From Schistocerca nitens (lineage: Eukaryota > Arthropoda > Insecta > Orthoptera > Acrididae), in contig NC_064614.1 of assembly GCF_023898315.1 (NCBI RefSeq), positions 378,323,348 through 378,387,347 of the forward strand: a stretch of DNA of 64,000 nt, written 5' to 3'. The notes under the pieces were generated by a model, which saw nothing but the letters and a program-made list of their open reading frames with translations, did not search any database and was not told where the DNA came from. This document shows, one piece after another, positions 21,303-34,393 of this stretch; positions within the stretch are counted from its first letter, which is position 1, and every line of letters begins with the position of its first letter. A program made the translations under genes and the position numbers.

Positions 21303-21569
21303 CACAGCGTGTTGCTGACAATGAAGTTTTGTGCCGGACAGGGCACGAAACCGGATTTCCCGCTTTCCGCGAGCTGTCTCCGTACCAAATCGGCTATTGA
21401 GCACACCTCTACGGTCGACGCAAACTTCCAAGTGTCACTGTTTGTCTCCGTTCTGTACCAGAACAAATTCTGTGATTCCCGCACAGACATATACGTCTGA
21501 ATGAATAGGCTCTGCTGCGAACTACAGCTGTATGTCATACAAGAAATGTACGCGCAGTTGCGAATCTGT
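21303..21569 (-). mobile_element. tRNA-headed SINE of a different family
   Basis: A 14-bp perfect direct repeat TGAAACTCCAGCTT at 21289-21302 and 21570-21583 flanks 267 bp. Near its left side, on the minus strand, a tRNA-like head is visible: an A-box-like TAGCCGATTTGG and a B-box-like GGTTTCGTGCCC. The body shares nothing obvious with the main SINE family here. Sequence just beyond the two repeats is also weakly similar, so an alternative is an old tandem duplication. Confidence 0.55.
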
Positions 21570-21812
21570 TGAAACTCCAGCTTTATAATGTATTCTTGGC
21601 AACGGACGTGCATATATGTCTGAAGAAAGTTACGTTAGAACATCGAACAGACACAGGTACTGCAATATATTAGAAACTAAACGGGTTGGAAAAACTAAAA
21701 AGTCGTACTTTGCAGTGAAACGCATTATTATCGAGATACTTCAAGAAGAACTAAAATGATCCAATAAAATTTCACGTGCGGAAAAAAAATCTGTGGAATC
21801 CTTGTTGCCGCC

Positions 21813-22027
21813 CGCATCTCGTGGTCGTGCGGTAGCGTTCTCGCTTCCCACGCCCGGGTTCCCGGGTTCGATTCCCGGCGGGGTCAGGGATTTTCTCTGC
21901 CTCGTGATGGCTGGGTGTTGTGTGCTGTCCTTAGGTTAGTTAGGTTTAAGTAGTTCTAAGTTCTAGGGGACTTATGACCACAGCAGTTGAGTCCCATAGT
22001 GCTCAGAGCCATTTGAACCATTTGAAA
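21813..22027 (+). mobile_element. SINE with tRNA-Gly(CCC)-like head and main-family body
   Basis: The head matches tRNA-Gly: CGTGCGGTAGCGTTCTCGC, then CTTCCCACG with anticodon CCC, then the B box GGGTTCGATTCCC. From about 21930 the body is the same as in the main family (GTCCTTAGGTTAGTTAGG, then GTCCCATAGTGCTCAGAGCC). The perfect 13-bp duplication CCTTGTTGCCGCC is at 21800-21812 and 22028-22040. The head differs from the Ser/Leu-like head of the other copies. Confidence 0.93.
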
Positions 22028-22040
22028 CCTTGTTGCCGCC

Positions 22041-23186
22041 TCAGTAGTACAGGATGGACCAAGAAGAGAAGTAGTAGTCGTATTCCTCTCGACTACTGGA
22101 CATCACTGTTTGGCCCTCACCTGCAGAAGGCCTCCGTCCTGTCGTCTCCAGATTGTATTCTGTGTCACAGGATTGGTTCGATCTTGAGCAAAGAACATTT
22201 AAGAGAGTACAAAGTTAAGAGATTGTTACTCAGACTTAACATCACTGTAATGGGAAGCAAGAGAGCGAACGACTTTAAGTCAAGTGCCAGAACATTGAAA
22301 TAATACTAATAATAAATAAGTTGAGGCGTTATCCTCCAAATGTATAAGTCGGCACATGAGAAAAAAGGAAATGGTGATAATACAATGGAATTGAACAGAA
22401 TCGACACATAGTCAACTCGAAAGGCAACGTCTGCGCGCTTCATGTCAGTCTCGCAAAATGGTTCATTACACAGTGATGGCAGTTAAATTACATGCCAAAA
22501 GAATTAGCACGACCAATTTAGTATACAAGACGAAAACACTGAATTTATAATTTGTTAACCACTAGACCATTAAGCAGTCGTGATGGTATTACCACAGTAA
22601 TGGAAACAATAACGCTGATGAAATAGTCAACATTACAATAGACGAAATTATTATTTTAATGTTGACATAAAAGTTGTATGAGTATAGTACCTCGTCATAA
22701 TGCGGTAAGATCTTCTGAAAACTTTTATGTCAACTGATACTGGCCGTGGAAGCCTCAGCAGTTATACTTTAACGTAGTCACGATTTCCTCCTAAAAATAT
22801 ATGTATTTTTTAATTTTAATAGCAACATGATTAATAGATCCAAAACGGTAACATGATCGCTGTCGTTAGCTTTTTAATTTTTTTCCTGAAACAATCCATC
22901 GTTTTTCTTAACTGATAAGCAAAAACCGATGTGCGGACAGTGGCTTCAATCCCTCTGCTCCTGAACAAGTTCAGTGTGCAGTCATTGTTTCCGTTAGCGC
23001 TCGGTTCGCCCAGGAACGTTGTGTCAGCAGACAGATTAATTCTCTGTCAATTAACTTGTAAAAAATGTCGTTGGCAACGTCCAAGAGCTATTTAACCGTC
23101 AAAGAGAGTTCATAATAATTCAATGAGTTCCATGTTCCATGGATTATGTTTACAATACACGTTGTAATTCATAGAGTGACTGTTGA
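22041..23186. other. anonymous intergenic sequence
   Basis: No gene or repeat recognised. Short open frames only. Confidence 0.45.
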
Positions 23187-24245
23187 CTAATTACGTTCAG
23201 TCAGGAGTTCCACCATGTTACAGTAGAAGTTGCCGTCTGTCAGAGATGTCACTTGAATGAGCACGTTATCAAAGAGTTTTTTCCCTTTCAACCCCAAAGC
23301 TATGTTCTCTAAATCTAGAGGGATTTGCAGTATTCTGTTCGTGAGTATTTCTATCACTGACAAACTGCTGTCGATTGCTGACATCAGATTTCGAGAATGA
23401 ATAAATGTACTGAAAGAATGTTGTTAATATCTCCAATCGATTAAATAGGTGCCTGCAAAATGTATGAGTGTGAACACCGCACATAATTCTAATTATTTTC
23501 TTTTGCGTAACAAATACTTTTTAACTTAAGTGACGGGTTACCCCAAAATATTATCCCGTAGCACATCCATATGTGAAAATATCGAAAGTAATTTACTGAT
23601 TTCTATGTCCACAGAAGTTACAGTTTTTATTACGCAAAAATTAGCTGAGTCTAGACGTTTTAGCAGGTGTAATATATGTTTCTTTTTTAAAATTTAAGTT
23701 TTCCTCAATATTCACAGCCAAGAACCCAGAACTTTCAACCCTGTTAATAATTTATTGGTGGTAAACCACTTTCATAATATGCGGGGTAATTTTAACAGTA
23801 CAGAATTGGACGAGCTGTTTTTATCAGAGTTTAGAATTTTTCATTTGCGAAAAACCAGCCAATAACTTTAGCAAAAGATCGTTAACTATTTACTCTTTAA
23901 ATGTTCCTTTGATCGGATTTATAGTAACTCTTGTGTCATCCACAGAAAGGATTAATTTTGCCTTCTGATTCAAACCAAATGGAAAATCACTGACATAGAG
24001 CGAGCAAAGCATTGGGCCCATGATCGAATCCTGCAGAGCCGCTCAACGTTGTTTCTACCTGTGAAGATGATATGGAGTCCATGTTTGTATTACTCAAAAA
24101 ATCTGCTGTAGCTTCCTGCTCCCTGTTCCCTATACAAGATCTAAATCACGAGTGTGGTAATTGATGTATACCTTAAAAAATGTAATGTCTTCAATAGGAT
24201 ATTATGACTGACACAATCAAAGACCCTTGATCAGTCACAGAAGAT
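23187..24245 (-). pseudogene. Jockey-like LINE reverse-transcriptase relic
   Basis: The minus strand from 24240 gives the RT sequence DLSRVFDCVSHNILLKTL, then SIMGPMLCSLYVSDFP near 24000, then VDDTRV (degraded catalytic box) near 23930, then FLAVNIEENLNF near 23710. The C-terminal half is IIRIMCGVHTHTFCRHLF and FREHSFGVEREKTL near 23300. These follow the usual Jockey order. At least four frame breaks or stops are present, and there is no endonuclease, so it is a dead 5'-truncated copy. Confidence 0.75.
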
Positions 24246-24474
24246 TCCAACTAGAGTGGCCATCACGAAATTCAGACACCTCAAGGTCACACCCGCTGCG
24301 TGCAAGTCCGCAGGCGCTAAGCTCTGTGATTCGCCTGTCTTATATTTTTGTTGGCATATTTGCACTGTTAACAGTTCAGTTGGTCAGCGCCAGCTCTATG
24401 TTCTGTGTTGCCATGTATATCGTGTCTTCACGTGTGGTTTCCGTCTTCCGTGGAACATGTGTTTAGTAACAAGC

Positions 24475-25510
24475 GAAATGCAGGAGCAAGAGCCCACGTG
24501 TAGTGCTACTTCAGTTGGTAAAGGGCGAAAGGACATTCGAAAACAAACTAAAATTACTGTCGTATCGAATGTATAGTGAAGTGGCCAGAAATAATATAAA
24601 TTTCGTGCAAGTTCACAAAATGACAACAAAAACTTGTGGTATTTCAGAATCGACTGTATTCCCTATGAACAATGCAGTAACAATTGCAGACTCTGTAAAT
24701 GTGAACAAATGTATTGATTCTTCAAAATAGGGATATAAATGAAATCGGAAATCTACGGAGTTATTCGATTTTTACAAAACGTTAGTACATAGAACTTTAC
24801 TTAGATACTGTGAGGGAAGACAATGTGCGAGGGCTACAGAAATACAGGGTGACCTCGGTGAAGAAATTAATTATTCTGGCTTATTTACCATAGTTCTTCG
24901 TCTTTTCCGTTCACTTGGTTTTTGTTTCAGAAAGTGAAATAATGGACGAAAAATTTTAATGGAATGCAAGATGTGTGTGAAATTTTATGGGACTTAACTG
25001 CTAAGGTCATCAGTCCCTAAGCTTACACACTATTTACCCAAATTATCCTAAGGACAAACACACACAACCATGCTCGAGGGAGGACTCGAACCTCCGCCGG
25101 GATCAGCGGCACAGTCCACGACTGCAGCGCCCCAGACCGCACGGCTAGCCCCACGCGGCGCAACAGCAATAATTAAGTTTTGTGTACAATGACTTATTGC
25201 GTACTGAAGGCAATAATGTTGTAGTATAGATCGACGAAACTTGGGTTTCACGAAACCATACGGACTCGACTTCAACGGAAATATCGGCCTGAAAGTACCT
25301 ACAGTTACTAGCGTATATCGGCGATCTGGGATATGGTCACAGTGACCAAATGAAAAAAATTTGGAAGGTATGAAATATTCTCAGTAGTATTAAGGCAAGA
25401 TGTCTGAACTAAAATCACGGAGGCGGCATGCAAGTTTTCGCGCGCTGCTGCACACGGAGTCCCTCGTAAATAAAATGCGTTCATTGGTGAGATGATACAA
25501 TAATAATGTC
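24475..25510 (+). mobile_element. decayed Tc1/mariner-superfamily transposon, unusual family
   Basis: From 24475 the + strand reads MQEQEPTCSATSVGKGRKDI, followed (after a frame break) by NINFVQVHKMTTKTCGISES, a helix-turn-helix start of the type seen in some insect DDE transposases. Beyond the SINE at 24970-25160, VVV and then IDETWVSRNHTDST (25220-25270) give a first catalytic Asp. The rest is lost. Ends were not found. Confidence 0.45.
24970..25160 (-). mobile_element. tRNA-headed SINE, related second subfamily
   Basis: The minus-strand copy starts at the right with GCCGCGTGGGGCTAGCCG, has B box GGTTCGAGTCC, and a body with GTCCTTAGGATAATTTGGG and AGGGACTGATGACC. The tail is AAATTTCACACACA instead of the CATTTGAACC end of the main family. 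Head type and much of the core are shared with the main family. I see no convincing target duplication. Confidence 0.85.
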
Positions 25511-25953
25511 TCATGTGTCAACTAACTTTATAGTTTTCTAAACAAGTTTCTCGGTGGAATATTCTAAAAGGTCTAACGCAACGCAGATTATCAGCGACGA
25601 CATCTTTCGTAGCACCAGTAGAACTGTTTCGTACATCTTACGGTATTTTACTTTCAATCTCGGAATATGTTTAAGTTATCACGATAAAATATGCATCTAT
25701 GAACTTTAAAAATGCACTTTTTTTCAGTCCAAATACACCGAAGCGCCAAAGAAACTGGTATAGGCATGCGTCTTCATATACCAGGATATGGAAACAGGCA
25801 GAATACGGGGGCTGCGGTCGGCAATGCCTATATAAGACAACAAGTGTCTGGCGCAGTAGTTAGCTTGGCTATTGCTGCTACAGTCGCAGGTAATCTAGAT
25901 TTACGTGAGTTTGAACAAGGTGTTATAGTAGGCGCATGAACGATGGAACACAG

Positions 25954-27814
25954 TGAGAGGCACCCACATGCCTTGCTCATACTGTGGCATCAAGCAGTCA
26001 GGCCTGCAAGATGAGTGGTCTGCCAAGCGAGTGGATTCATTCTTATTTATCGAGTAACATGAACTCTCGTACTCACAATTAAGTTACAAATTATCCTCCT
26101 GTATGAATAATACGCAACGGAAACGCACATCTGACTATCAGTAATTTACAGAACTCTGACTGTTCATTACGCACTAGCAATACCACATTTTCTTTTTTTA
26201 TTTAACGGTTTTAATCAACACGTGGCCATCGCACTGAATATGAATGGCGCACACATTATAAATTCTGGATATCATGACAACATACATTTCGAAGGAAAAG
26301 GCCACCAATCTTTTTCTTTTCACTATCTTATTTATTCCGATAAATTCTATAACCTAAACACACAAATTCTATAACCTACAACAATATCACATGAGAAATT
26401 CCGCCCAGTGGACATGGCCTTACATTGGTGATTCTCTATCTTATGGTCTCGTAATTATTTAACGCTACCGTGCACTTTCTGGATAGGATGGTGGATCTTT
26501 TGCTATATCTCACACTTCGACTCTCACAACCATCATCACGAAACTTTCCTCCAGACCGAGCGGTGCAAAAGGAACACGCATAACCCACTATCTCTGAAAC
26601 TACCTTGCTACTCTCACATGCAAACCACACATACTTAAATTACATGACATACACCACACTACAACATGAAATACAACACAGGGAATAGTCACAACATTAC
26701 CACTTTCAGCTTTCCCACTTCAATTAATATTTAACCCAGTTTCACACGACACTGCCCCACCTTGTAATTCTACTTTCCTACTATGAACTCTGGAGATATA
26801 TGCACGTCTTCCTGTGCAATGCAAGCCAAGTGGCGTTGCTGGATAGACGGCTGACTCACCTTGCTTCTCTCTCACAGTATTATAGTTTGAATCAAGCATC
26901 ACACGGAAACATATCACGCAAAGTAATATTAAGAACATATTCATCACACACACGAGTCCTCAACTGATACCAGGGACGAGTACTTCTCTTTATCCTTTGT
27001 CTCATACACAGATTGAGACTCATACAGTACTCACCACGTGGAAGTACTCGCCTTTAATTTCAAGTCCTGCACACGCAATTTCTTAAATATTTCAACTTTT
27101 AGTACACACGCTAGTAATTCAGCTTAACTTAAGCACACGGAAGTATTTCAACTTATTGCTACACGTGGTTTCATTGTGACCGTTGGTCACTTCCGAAGAT
27201 TACTACGATCCCATTAATATTACCTGCCTGACATTTAATTCTCCCCACAAAAGTTCCTGAAATAGAGAAATTATTATTTCAAACTACTCTTAAATATTCC
27301 ACATGCATACCATGTCTCCACTCTTTTGTCTTTATGGAGCACACCTAAGACAGGTCTTAACAGCACAAGATCCATTGGCAGAGTGCTGAAACATGGCCGT
27401 TCTTCAGGTCCTCTCGCACCTCTGCCGAAGTGGGGGAGCACCTTGCTACCGTATTGGTCAGCCACATTTCAGGCGCTCAAAGCTCAGGTAAATTTCATCT
27501 CTTTGGTCCCACCAAAGGTGGCCAAAGGATCGTCTCAAAGATGATCATCTATTCACATTCACTATCTGCGGTTAGCAGACGACCATACATTCATTCATTT
27601 CACAGATCTCACCAAACTGAATGTAGGGATTTATTTTGTGGGAGTGCACGTGTGATAAATTAAATAAATAAATTGTCATTCTTTCCCACACTGGTATCCG
27701 GCTTCGCTGTATTAATTGAAATTGAGTTATTTTACAAAAAAATGTGTTGTTCTGACAAAAATAATGAAGTATGTTGTACCTATTTTCAATGTCGGGCGGT
27801 ACTGTACCCTTTTA
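25954..27814 (-). repeat. 3' LTR of the gag-only retrotransposon
   Basis: This starts TGAGAGGCACCC and ends with TA where the other LTR has CA. It is identical in length to the LTR at 34579-36439 (constant offset 8,625). I count about 14 substitutions by eye, most of them transitions. Confidence 0.93.
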
Positions 27815-30800
27815 CCACTGGTTACCCATGCAGAAAGAAATGGCACAGTACTATCCTTGCAATGCGAGGATAGTTCCGAACATTTTGTTAAGAAAGCTGT
27901 ATTAGAACAAACGTAGCAAGTCATCAAAATAACCAGGAGGAGACCTTAGCCCCTGGTGACCTCAAATAGACGACCAATTGCTGTTACTTTACCAAATTAT
28001 TGACACAGTTGTTGCATTATTGTACTCTCCACAATCCAGAGTAACGTACACATACAAATTTACAACAATTCACATGACAAATAAAACATTACATCATACA
28101 AATAAAAAATAATGTTGAGATATAAATTTTCTTAGTTACTGGGATCTGCGTTATTTTTATGAGTAATCCAAACTTCACTAATTCTATGACAAATAAAAAA
28201 ATACTAATTGTACTCATGAAATTTTAAATAGCTCACCGTCCAAACACAGAACAAGTAATCCAACATTCATAAATTGCGTTGTAATAATCTTTACACGGCA
28301 ATGTCTGAATACAAAACAAAGTCAACAAAAGAAAAAATTGCGTACACTAGTTCCATGTATAATGTCAGGCTCCATACCATTACTCTAAAATGTACATCAA
28401 ACGTACAGAGAAATAAAACTGAGAAGAAAAACAATGATATATACCACAAGTTACATACTGGTTACGTGATATAGTTCATCTAAGACATCATGTCATACCT
28501 CATTAACTATCATCACTTAAGCAATTGCCACCACTACTCGACTGTGAGTTTAACCTTATCCTTCTCCATCAGTACAAATACCTGCTGCTGAGCCAGTCAG
28601 TCCATCAACTTCGATCAATACACGCAGTAAATAGTTAGCAATAAGTGCTTGAATCCACCAGTAGCTCTCGTATCTTACTCTACTGCTCATTTCTCTGTTG
28701 TTACACATTTAGACGACAAGAACTTGCATTTCAACTAGCCTTCGTTACACTTTGATATGAAATATCACCACTGTGATAATGAAAATAAGTGGCTTCAGTC
28801 AATACACCAACAAGATCATTACTGTCCACGACATCAAAATGCATCAGTTAATTACGATATTTGTTGTGCAAAGCAAACTCTTGTCCCCTGTGACAACCTT
28901 ACTGACCAATGCAACAAGAGCCACTACGTTCGTATTACGCCACTGGCTAATAATTAAAGCATCATTGTACCAAATATTCTAATAAACGTGCTACATGAAC
29001 TTGATAACCCAGAAGTAACAAAGAAAACACTAACTATTCTAAACACAAATGTTAATGAAATACAGTTACACTTGCTGTCCCTTCAGGAATGAAACATATA
29101 AAAAAAATTTACACAATTACAAGTACTAATACATTATTCCCTATCTTGCGAGTCACACGGAATCATTTCATTCTGTGATTTTCTTGGGGTCAAAAAAGTT
29201 GCTGACAGGTTCCCTAGAAACACTGTCTCGGTGTCAGAGCTCTCCCATGGTTACCCGGACGAAAGTCTTTAGGTCACTTAAATCGGCATTTTGATCACGC
29301 ACTGAACAGTAAACTGTATCTCACATTAAACACAAATGTCATAGTCACTCTCAGAGTACCGTCCACACGAATCTGGTCGTCCAGAAATGGCCCTACAACT
29401 TCTATTACCCACAGTTCTGTCCTTTTAGTTCATGGTGTAATTAAAAGTCGTAAGTTCCATCAAACAGCACTTTTCCCGCACCAATTAAAGAAATGTCTCC
29501 TACTACAAATGCAAATGTCAATGTCCCACTTTAGTTTCTTGCGTTCATACAGTAATTAGTATACCAAGCGTCCCACATGCAATCCACAAAGCACACTTAT
29601 CAAGTCACTGCCAAAAGCTTATGGATCCCACCATTCAGTGGTCAAGACAAAACAAAACAATCGCGTGTCTGCTAAAGACAAAATCTTTTCCACCACTCAC
29701 AATGTGGGAACACCAGTCCTTCACTTTCCTCCTTATGGAGACATATGAGCAGTCATCTTGTTTCACGGCTCCACAGTCCAGTACTAGTTAATAGTTGCTG
29801 GTAAAAAATGCCCACCGGACTCTGCTGTGCGTTGTTCATTCTGCCGTGGCGCCGCCGCGCGAGACGTTGAGCAGAAGAAACCACCCGCTGTTGCCTCCGC
29901 GGGATACTTTCCCCAGTCGTAAGGGTGGCGGAACTTATGAATGGCCAGTGGTACATGCGTGTCGCCCCAGGCCGTTGACCTGCTGTAGCGGGCGCGTGGA
30001 GTGTACCCCGACCGGCAGTGGGGTGGGGAGTGCCGCTGCTCTGTCGCCTCTCCCATGGCGACGTCAGCTTGGCCTCCTGCCTTCTTATGCAGGTACGGGC
30101 GCATTCTGCATGAGCACCTCAGCGCTACGGCACCCAATCAGTCAGACCCTTCCGTGCATCTCGCAACATTACAGACAAAAGGATATTCTTACAGGATTTA
30201 AATACTCATTGATTACATGTATGATCTATTAGATACAATGGTAATAAAAGAATCTTTGTTTCAAAAAATGTAAAATCATACACCATAGTTTTCTAGACAT
30301 ACAACATCAACATTTATCCCTTTTGTATATATGGCCCACACTTGTGCTATTGATTGTACCTGTCGTCCCTCATACAAAACATGAAAGTGTAAAAAAAACA
30401 AAAGGAATAAGAAACAATCTATACAGCTCATAATTACAATATCAAATAGTAGACTACTCTAACATCCTATCACAGTGAAAATATTAGAAACTGTTGATTC
30501 TAAAACTACAATATACAGTGAACCTTTGTGCTTGTGACAGACTGAAATTAATACCCCTTGAAAGTGCTCTAACAAAAAAATAAGAAATAATCTACACAGC
30601 TCACAATTACCTACCACATGTTATTAAATAGTAAACTACTTTAACATCCTAACACAATAAACATTTTAGAAACTGATGACTCTAAATCTACAACATACAA
30701 TGCACCTTTGTGCATGTGACAGACTGAAATTAGTATCTCTTTATATATTTTACCTTTTTATTATATATAACAATATTTCTAGGACATGTATGGACCATCC

Positions 30801-32524
30801 ACATGATGTCAGATCCTGACCTGCCATCGAGGTTCATCCAATTCAAACAAAAAAGCACAATAACGTTTTAGTTATGGATCGGTAGCATCCCCTTTACAGG
30901 AGTGTGTGCATTGATCACACTACTCTACGACTCTCACTCACCAGACATCACATTTCCTTCTCATTCAATCCATTAATACACTAACAGAATAGGTCTAGAA
31001 GTCAGCTAACCTTAACACCACCACACTCACGACAACATACCATACCTTTGCTCCCTTATACTCAACCACATAACACATGAAGCTGTTTCGGAGATAGCAT
31101 TCCAGTCTCCGAATTCGTCCTTTCACTCTGGCACCTCTTTCCATCGGCTTACCTCTGCATTCACTTTACCGATTATTCATCCTGCTAAATATCAACTTAG
31201 AATTGCGACATTTCATCCAAGAACAAAAAATACACAAATTATTCATCCTGCAAAATAACTGTACACATTCTTGGTACCGTTTTGATCAGTTATACTGGTA
31301 CCAGGCTTCAACAACAACAACAAAAGTTATTTTTCTCATATTGCAAATGTTATGGTAAGAACTAGATTTACACTTATATTACATCTTACGTCAGTATTCC
31401 ACAACGTTCACCATCTGGATCTCATACTCCCCTTATGTCCCTTCACGTTGTGCAGTTGTCCTCATCTCTTCATTCGTATTTCGGCTCTCTGTCCGTCCAT
31501 TACTTCATCATTTCATGATCTTCCTTCGCCATTCGCATCAATCTCGATTGCAGCATACCAAGGCCTCTCTGTAACATACATCTAAGACATCTACACATTA
31601 TTAATTCTACTCACCTTTATTTATCACTGTTTCATGACGTCGAATCTCTCTTTATTAATCACACTGCTTCACGTCGCTTCTCTCCTTAAATATCACCTTT
31701 ATCCACTACTATTTATCACGTCGCTTCTCTATCTACCATCTTTATCCACTCATTAATCATCACGTCGTTTCTGCTTGATCCTTATTCGTATGACAAAAAA
31801 TACGTACATACACCACCCTGTCGACTCCTGTTCATGACTCATTCGACCAGCCTATTCCGTCATACGCCCTGACATCCCGCCTGAAAATTATTATGTTCGA
31901 TTTGACCCTGCACAACGTTACACATCACAAATAAATACATTGACTATCTACCATAACTTGCCTAATTTCGATCTATCCTTAACTTTTCCATATTTTGATG
32001 TTAGAAATGTGATGAAGCCCACGCGATCGTTTTCCCTTGATCGCCTCAATCAGTACAGCATTTTCATGGACAATCCGCCTCACTCTGAATGGTTCACTGT
32101 ACACAGTAAAGAATTTGCTAGTTAGGAATCTGTGCTTACATGAAAATTAAATGTGTGCAGAGAGTATACAAGCTGTGGCCTCTTTCCCTAACACCAGATT
32201 CCGAACAACCATAAGCAGCACCTCATTATAACTGTCACCACGACAATGACATACTATAGATCAGATGGCATCTAATTTAAAAACTTCGATCACAATGTTG
32301 ACTTTTTACAGACCAGCCTAACAGATGCAATCATTACTGGTGTTTTATTCTCTGATCAGAAGTATGGTATTTGCATTCCTACATATCAGTAGAGTATGTC
32401 TGCTACATAGGCAATTTTCAGTGCCAGCAGCATGTGTTTTAAGGCAAGATGTTAAGGGCTGATATGTTAAAGCAAGATGTTAAGGGCTGATGTGTTAGAT
32501 TAGTTTCTCCTATCCTTCAATCCA
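27815..32524. other. non-coding internal region of the LTR element
   Basis: About 4.7 kb between gag and the 3' LTR without a long open frame on the element's sense strand. Most of it is A/C-rich on the + strand. It includes a GC-rich CpG-dense patch at 29813-30140 and a two-copy tandem duplication at 30382-30740. Pol would normally sit here. The only longer frame (29795-30232, + strand) follows the GC-rich patch and resembles nothing I know. Confidence 0.7.
30382..30740. repeat. two-copy tandem duplication, about 177-bp unit
   Basis: The segment starting TGAAAGTG at 30382 recurs at 30559. Shared landmarks include AATAAGAAA(C/T)AATCTA, TAACATCCTA and TTGTGACAGACTGAAATTA versus ATGTGACAGACTGAAATTA. 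The copies have diverged, so the duplication is older than the insertion of this copy of the element. Confidence 0.8.
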
Positions 32525-34393
32525 TTATGACAAGAATGAAATGCCAGGATTCCATGCTCTCCTGTCATTCTGATAGTTTCTGCCGTACCCATCCTCGACA
32601 CTATCTGACCTAAGAGTCGTATCTCCGTTTACGATGTTGTTCTCATTACCCGATTCTTGTAACAAGTGCTGAAATGACGCAGAATCGTCTACGCCTCTGC
32701 CTGCTATCGCTATATCTCTGCGCAATTTCACTGGCAACTTCGTTACACAGATCCTAATGAGCTCCCCAGTTTCGTATGGCACATCCAAATACCTATTTCG
32801 TCTCAGCATTTCCTGATAGCACGACACTGGATCTCTTATACCACCTTCGTTACAATTTGGCGTCATCAATATGCTTCGCTTAACCCGGTCCTGCTTACTT
32901 TTCGACCAGAATTCATTTAAAAACGTGTGACAAAATATCTCGTAGCTACTACAGTCTCTAATAACTTCCTGCATTTTCGCTCTAGCCTCGCCCCTCAAAT
33001 GGTTACACACAAACTTCAATTTGAGGAGCGGTCCCCACGATGAAGGTAATGAATCTTGAAACTGAAACAGCCACAGGCATGGATGTTGGTAATTATCAGG
33101 ATCCGGAAAACAAGTGTACGTTTGTACCGACACAAAGTGCCTCCTACATTCTTCTTCCATATTTATGTTTTCCGACCTTGGACTATACCCAGTTGTGTTT
33201 CCCACCTGTTTTATCCGACACAACCGTTCTTCTAACTCTCTGAGTTCGTCTTCCTCTTTCTGCCTATTTTCGTTTTTTGAATTTATCTCACTCTCCCTCT
33301 GCAGTCTACCTGGTGGTGTTTCACCTTCGCTTCTGCACGCTAATTGCGACTGTGCTAGTTCTTCCCTATGTCTCCTATTTGTTTCTAATTGTGCCTCTTT
33401 AAACTGTAATAGTGATTGTATCTCCTCCTGGTCGGCATAAACCTCTCGCTGCATACTGTCAGAGCCTGTTTCACCTCTTATAGTGATCTTTTCTACATCT
33501 GTGCTAATCGTATTCATTCTGACCACTACCTCCGCAACTTCATCCCTGTGTTTATTTAGCGCCACTTCCTGTCAGGTGACTTGAGCTTCAACGCTGTCTA
33601 ATGCCCCTTGTTTATCTGCAAGTAAGTCCTCCACTATCTCTTTGTTTTGCTTATCCAGCAACACATCCCTACGTTCTGTAATATCACTCTCTATTGCACT
33701 TATTCGTACCTCCAAATTATTGGCTTTTTCTTTCAAGGCGTCACATACTTGCTTCAACACATCCAGATTCTTCTCCCCCTCGTCTAACCGATTATTAACT
33801 GCGGACAGACGCTCATCGATAACTGAGAGGAGCTTCCTCATTGCCTCTTTATTTCCCTTATCCATTGCCTCCAATCTTTCCTCACTATCTTTATCCATCG
33901 CCGCCAATCTTTCCTTATTATCTTTATCCATCGCTTCCAATCTTTCCTCATACGCTTCCCATCTTTCCTTATTATCCCTATCCATCGCTTCCAATCTTTC
34001 CTTATTCTTCCTATCTCTCTCCTTATTATCTCTATCCATCCTCTGTAAAAACTGCAGTAGCACATTGTCATTTGCTACATTCGGTGAGCTCACCTCGTTC
34101 GCCGGAGAAACCGTAGCTTTGCTACGGGTAGTTTCACTTTCACTGCATACCTGACCTAGTCCCGGCTCGCCCGCGTCGTCGGGAAAAGCCCCCAATTGTG
34201 GACAAAGCCCACCGCTTAAAGGATCACCTAGCCGCAGTCCGCTGAACAATTCAGCCCCTTCCGAGTGTTTGCCGTTCTCGCTCATTAACCCAAGGTCGAC
34301 ACCTACTTCCTGCTGCACTGCTACGATCACCCCAGAATCACTATTCTCCATGGTGACTACACTTTTCGACTGCGACCTAGTTACTACGGACAT
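32525..34393 (-). pseudogene. gag-like gene of the LTR element with one in-frame stop
   Basis: The start is MSVVTRSQSK at 34393, 185 bp inside the 5' LTR. The frame runs to 33572, meets a single TGA, and continues in the same frame to 32525, about 620 codons in all. The N-terminal half has a charged coiled coil built of repeated 12-13-residue units of the type RDNKERLEAMDK (about residues 105-185). The C-terminal half has a capsid-like segment: FPDPDNYQHP, then LKFVCNHLRGEARAKM, FLNEFWSKSKQDRVKRSI and RNRYLDVPYE. I see no CCHC zinc knuckle. Gag would form the particle that packages the RNA. The stop may be a CGA-to-TGA change. Confidence 0.85.

Noticed and set aside
23269..23484. Independent small gene (71 residues, minus strand)
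   Set aside because: It is the C-terminal part of the Jockey-like RT relic at 23187-24245.
27815..27840. Primer binding site or polypurine tract next to the left LTR
   Set aside because: No purine-rich tract on the minus strand. A TGG-containing stretch is present but in the wrong place and orientation for the gag strand.
29795..30232. 145-residue open frame on the + strand inside the LTR element
   Set aside because: Composition-driven frame in a GC-rich patch, opposite to the element's sense strand, with no motif I recognise.
33642..34154. Serine/leucine-rich open frame on the + strand
   Set aside because: Antisense shadow of the gag coiled-coil repeats.
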